A program made the position numbers and the translations under genes. Positions 61,118 to 64,000 of a DNA stretch of 64,000 nt are shown one piece after another. The notes under the pieces are model-generated. The model was not told the DNA's origin and searched no databases. It was given only the letters and a program-made list of their open reading frames with translations. Location of the stretch: assembly GCA_963785035.1 (NCBI GenBank), contig CAWATG010000004.1:310001-374000 (forward strand), given 5' to 3'. Origin of the DNA: CAWATG01 sp963785035 (lineage in GTDB: Bacteria; Actinomycetota; Acidimicrobiia; IMCC26256; CAWATG01). Position 1 is the first letter of the stretch; every line of letters begins with the position of its first letter.

Positions 61118-61807
61118 TCAGGTCTTGGATTGCGTCACAAATGCCCGATTGCCGTAGCGATTCAGGTGTACTGACTGCGCCACGGGTCGCCGGGTCGTGG
61201 GTCCGTACGCCCCCTGTGGCCACCCCAGCGGGACGGCGGCGACAGGAGTGACTCCCAACGGCAGCCCTAGCGTACGGCGTGCCAGCAGGGTCGACCAAAC
61301 GGGAAGGGTCGTCAGTGTGGCTCCGAGTCCGAGGGATCTGGCTGCGAGGAGGAGGTTCTGTACCGCCGGGTATACCGAGCCGTACATCGTAGTGGTGTTG
61401 AGTGTGAAGAAGGGGATCCTGACCCCGCGTGCGCACGCGACCACGATGACGGGGACCTCTTCGAAACGATCGGCTTGCCACTGGGTAGCGGCGATGATCT
61501 TCGCCGTGCGCTCGTCTTTCGAGCGTCCCGAGAGCGCGATGCAGCGTCGGTACACCGCCCATGCCTGGCGGTTGAGGCGCGCGAGCTGGTGTTTGATCTC
61601 GGGGTCGCGCACGACGATGAACTCATAGCTATCCCGTGCGCCACCCGATGGGGCCTTCGTTGCCAGCTCGAGACAACGCAGGACGGTGGAATCGTCGACC
61701 GGGTCGGTTCGGAGTCGGCGCATGGCGCGCTGGGTTTCCATGGCATCGACGAGAGGCATCGATAGACCTTCGGAGACTTCGCTGAAACAGGGCATCGCAA
61801 CTCCCAT
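61118..61807 (-). CDS. Nitroreductase family protein
   Basis: About 229 residues; the start may be the ATG at 61807 or a later one (MPLVDAMETQRAMRRLRTDP at 61759, which gives 213 residues). FMN-binding residues lie in METQRAMRRLRTDPVDD and LELATKAPSGGARDSYEFIV; GSVYPAVQNLLLAARSLGLG and AVPLGWPQG close the fold. These flavoproteins reduce nitro, quinone or enone compounds, or act on other small substrates. Single gene between the charged small protein and tRNA-Val. Confidence 0.9.
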   Translation of the reverse strand: MGVAMPCFSEVSEGLSMPLVDAMETQRAMRRLRTDPVDDSTVLRCLELATKAPSGGARDSYEFIVVRDPEIKHQLARLNRQAWAVYRRCIALSGRSKDERTAKIIAATQWQADRFEEVPVIVVACARGVRIPFFTLNTTTMYGSVYPAVQNLLLAARSLGLGATLTTLPVWSTLLARRTLGLPLGVTPVAAVPLGWPQGAYGPTTRRPVAQSVHLNRYGNRAFVTQSKT

Positions 61808-61865
61808 GTGCCGGGCCTACAGGCTAGTCGTCGATGTTGACGGGGTTCGCTATTGTCTCGGGCTC

Positions 61866-61937
61866 GGGCGATTAGCTCAGCGGGAGAGCGCTGCCTTCAC
61901 ACGGCAGAGGTCCGCGGTTCGAAACCGCGATCGCCCA
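61866..61937 (+). tRNA. tRNA-Val (anticodon CAC)
   Basis: Cloverleaf with acceptor GGGCGAT/ATCGCCC, D-arm GCTC...GAGC with AGCGGGA loop, anticodon stem CTGCC/GGCAG with loop TTCACAC (anticodon CAC), T-arm CCGCG GTTCGAAA CCGCG, discriminator A. CCA is encoded (61938-61940). Confidence 0.96.
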
Positions 61938-61940
61938 CCA

Positions 61941-62245
61941 CGAAGCCGCAGGCCATCCTGAACAGGTGAGCAAGGTCATCGAGACCCGAGCTCCGACGGA
62001 TCGCCGGCACCCAACGCCCGAGGGGCTTCTGGCGGGTGGGGACCCGTGAACTCTCCGCGGAAACGCTTGTGCTGGCAACGATTCCTGCCGATGTGATCCT
62101 TGACCCAGGGGGTCGACGGCCATTCAACCGCCCGTGAGCGGTGCTCAATATTCGTGAAACGCTACGAAATCGGACATGTCGGGGGCGATACACGCGGGAA
62201 CCGGCGAGGCAACGTGTCGCGTTGCGGACCGTGTGGAGGGGTGAA
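61941..62245. other. Intergenic region after tRNA-Val
   Basis: 305 bases without a convincing gene. Two small hairpins lie here: GACCC/GGGTC (62102-62114) and ACCGC/GCGGT (62127-62142). They may help end the tRNA transcript, but both stems are only 5 bp. The end holds the GGAGGGG Shine-Dalgarno for the next gene at 62233-62240. Confidence 0.45.
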
Positions 62246-64000
62246 ATGCGTCTCGTAGAGCTGCAAGGTGAAAACGGGAGGATTCGGTTTCATCCGAGAC
62301 TCACACTTGTGACGCTGGACGATGACACCGGCGAGTCGTTTGCGCGCCGTTTGAGCAATGCCTTGACCTCCCCCGGCGGCGAGCACCTCGTCATTGAGAT
62401 CGACGGCACGCTGACCGACGCGAGTCAGCTGCCACATCAGCTTTTGGAGCTGGGTGAGACACTCGTACTCGGGGAAGCGGATCTCCTCAAGGCACTTGCG
62501 TCCGTCGGCACCGATCTGGAGCGCAAGGCCCTCGAGCAGCGTATCGAACTCGTGGAGAGCCTTGCAGTTCTCCGTGAGCGTGCATCGCGCGAGATTTCGC
62601 AGCGGGACGCATTGTCCGCTTCGATCGCCGACGTGAACAGGCGCGTCGAGGACCTTCGCGGGGTGCTAGCTCGCTGCGACGCCAGAGTGGATCAGGCGCC
62701 ACTGTCTGCGGTCGATCCTGAGACGTTGCGACGTGCGCGGGCCGCCGATCGCGATCAGTTGGAATCCGAGCTCGCGGCCTTGACCGAAACGCTCGAGGCC
62801 GAAAAGGAAGCGTTAGACGAGGCGGTTCGTTCCGGTCATTACGTCTCGGCCTTGGATGCTGCGGAACTGGCACGCATCGGTTCGACGATCAAACTTTTCG
62901 AACGCGAGGTTGAGTCCAATGACGACCCCGAGCTGCTCGCGGTTCTTGAGGCCAAGCGGGAGGAAGAGCGTGCCCTGCTCGAATCTCTCGGTTTCGAATC
63001 AAAGATGGACTACCTGCTCTATGTGACGACGCACTCAGCGGATCCCGATGTTGAATCCAGGCGCGCAGATGCGCGGCGCCGATTCGAGGATGCATGGCGT
63101 GCACATGACGAGTTGCGCGAGTTTTGCGAACTGGTTGGACGACTGGGCGATCTAGGGCTTCTCGTTCCAGACGGTGATCACGAATTGCCCCCCGTCGAAG
63201 AGGTGCATCGGGACCTGGACCTTTGCGAGACGCAAAAGGCCGACCTTGGCTCGGAAGTGAGGGCGCATAACGAACGGCTTGCGAAGCTGGACCATTTATG
63301 CGCGAGCGTCGAAGCGAAACTGCAGCGTCTCGCTAGCGAGTTAGACCTCTGGGAGAATCCGTCGCTGGAGAACCTCCGTTCCGAGCACGTCGAAATGGTG
63401 CTGCGGGCAGCACTCGAGGTGCATCCATGGATCGAGGAGTTGGGCCCATTGCCGATCCTCATCGAGGATGCATTCACACAACTCAACGCCGATGTTCGCC
63501 GCGAGATGCTGGATCTTGTCGCACAGCTCTCGGAAGATGTGCAGGTCGTCATCGTGTCGAACAATGCCGCCGTTGTTGCGATGGTGCGCAGACAGGGCAA
63601 GGAGGCAACAACGATCGCGCCGAAGCTGCGCCGACCGGGTCGCGTTGTCGCAAAGCGTTGGCCGAACGCTCCCGGCGCCGATGCCCCGCAGGTTGAGGAT
63701 CTCAAGGGCGCCGCGCTCGCCTCGACAAGGTCGACGGGGCCATCCACAGGTCGATCGGCGAGCCGGATCGGGTTGCAGAAGCGGCTCGGGCGCGGTAACG
63801 AGAGTGCGCAGCCCTCGGAGCCGGAAAGCACCGAGAAGGTTCTCGATGCGAATCCGACAGCCGCTGCGCCGGTTGTCGTCTCGGACGACTTGCAGCGCCA
63901 GGCCTTTGAAGTGGCCCAGGAAGCGCTCGGCAAGGCAAGACGCGCGGCGGAGGCGCGGCGCTCCGCTGATTCCAAAGCGCGCAGCTCGCAGGCGGAGGAG
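62246..64000 (+). CDS. SMC/RecF-like coiled-coil protein without visible Walker A (3' end missing)
   Basis: Open from the ATG at 62246 (MRLVELQGENGRIRFHPRLT; GGAGGGG upstream) through the right edge, 585 codons. The N-terminus begins like an SMC or RecF ATPase head (LVELQGENGRIRFHPRLTLV) but then reads TLDDDTGESFARRLSNAL where G-x-x-G-x-G-K-S/T should be. Residues about 85-385 are heptad-rich coiled coil in several blocks with a break near 235-260. A second head half follows with a Walker B-like LGPLPILIEDAFTQLNADVR and a D-loop/switch-like EDVQVVIVSNN (about 395-440). After this is a basic, low-complexity tail (KLRRPGRVVAKRWPNAPGAD, then RRAAEARRS). It may be a structural relative of SMC proteins without ATPase function. 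No family name can be given. Confidence 0.82.
   Translation, partial: MRLVELQGENGRIRFHPRLTLVTLDDDTGESFARRLSNALTSPGGEHLVIEIDGTLTDASQLPHQLLELGETLVLGEADLLKALASVGTDLERKALEQRIELVESLAVLRERASREISQRDALSASIADVNRRVEDLRGVLARCDARVDQAPLSAVDPETLRRARAADRDQLESELAALTETLEAEKEALDEAVRSGHYVSALDAAELARIGSTIKLFEREVESNDDPELLAVLEAKREEERALLESLGFESKMDYLLYVTTHSADPDVESRRADARRRFEDAWRAHDELREFCELVGRLGDLGLLVPDGDHELPPVEEVHRDLDLCETQKADLGSEVRAHNERLAKLDHLCASVEAKLQRLASELDLWENPSLENLRSEHVEMVLRAALEVHPWIEELGPLPILIEDAFTQLNADVRREMLDLVAQLSEDVQVVIVSNNAAVVAMVRRQGKEATTIAPKLRRPGRVVAKRWPNAPGADAPQVEDLKGAALASTRSTGPSTGRSASRIGLQKRLGRGNESAQPSEPESTEKVLDANPTAAAPVVVSDDLQRQAFEVAQEALGKARRAAEARRSADSKARSSQAEE

Noticed and set aside
1..64000. CRISPR arrays, insertion sequences, prophage or attachment sites
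   Set aside because: No spaced identical repeats of 25-40 bp, no transposase or integrase, and neither tRNA shows a duplicated 3' end nearby. The excisionase-like HTH alone is not evidence for a phage.

Overview
The window is dense, high-GC DNA from a bacterium, most likely an actinobacterium and plausibly a member of the Acidimicrobiia. This is an inference from gene content: a Tad/Flp pilus locus of actinobacterial type, DUF35/lipid-transfer-thiolase/acyl-CoA dehydrogenase genes, an AftD-like arabinosyltransferase, a homodimeric AceE, and frequent GTG starts with 4-base overlaps. About 56 protein genes and two tRNAs (Gly-GCC, Val-CAC) were recognised. I saw no insertion sequence, prophage, CRISPR array or rRNA.

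Layout. 1-2.1 kb: the start of a secreted repeat protein that runs off the left edge, a small beta-barrel-like protein and an excisionase-type HTH regulator. 2.4-9.1 kb: a Tad/Flp pilus operon (CpaB, TadZ/CpaE-CpaF, TadB, TadC, Flp pilin, TadE-like pseudopilins, TadG-like). 9.2-18.5 kb: two SDRs, a TAP-like secreted hydrolase, a 2H phosphoesterase, Ppx/GppA, an aldehyde dehydrogenase, a DUF2889 protein, a MaoC-N protein and a HisN-like phosphatase. 18.6-25.3 kb: a CoA-ester catabolic island (acyl-CoA ligase, MaoC hydratase, two DUF35 proteins, Ltp2-like thiolase, two acyl-CoA dehydrogenases) that resembles the module that removes the last part of a steroid side chain. 25.4-27.2 kb: a DUF222/HNH nuclease gene and a hypothetical gene. 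27.3-44.2 kb: a cell-envelope glycan locus (two GT-C/GT39-like enzymes, a PIG-V-like mannosyltransferase, a UGM-like flavoprotein, acyltransferase 3, GT2, DUF2304, GNAT, polysaccharide deacetylase, methyltransferase, GT4, AftD-like). 44.2-51.7 kb: O-methyltransferase, acyl-CoA dehydrogenase, rubrerythrin-DUF3501-dUTPase, tRNA-Gly, BON protein, an LPXTG surface protein and a DUF3445 protein. 51.7-64 kb: a secreted sugar-dehydrogenase-like protein with PKD and lectin-like parts, DUF3467, an FtsX/MacB permease, AceE, a nitroreductase, tRNA-Val and an SMC-like coiled-coil protein that runs off the right edge.

The most striking property of the raw sequence is that at least 13 otherwise intact genes are broken by single-base indels, nearly all of them one extra base. 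They include genes such as dut and cpaF, and each gene is restored by removing (or in a few places adding) one base. I read this as uncorrected sequencing or assembly error rather than gene decay. Affected genes are therefore given with the span of the restored gene and the approximate break position. Two genes open to the window edges (1-886 minus, 62246-64000 plus) and the first part of the GT4 gene (38468 onward) were read directly from the nucleotides.

No clearly new defence or mobile system was found. The best candidates for new biology are the SMC/RecF-like protein without a visible Walker A motif, the 10-bp-phased ATGACA repeats in front of the pilus operon, and the duplicated DUF35 plus cysteine-less thiolase cluster.
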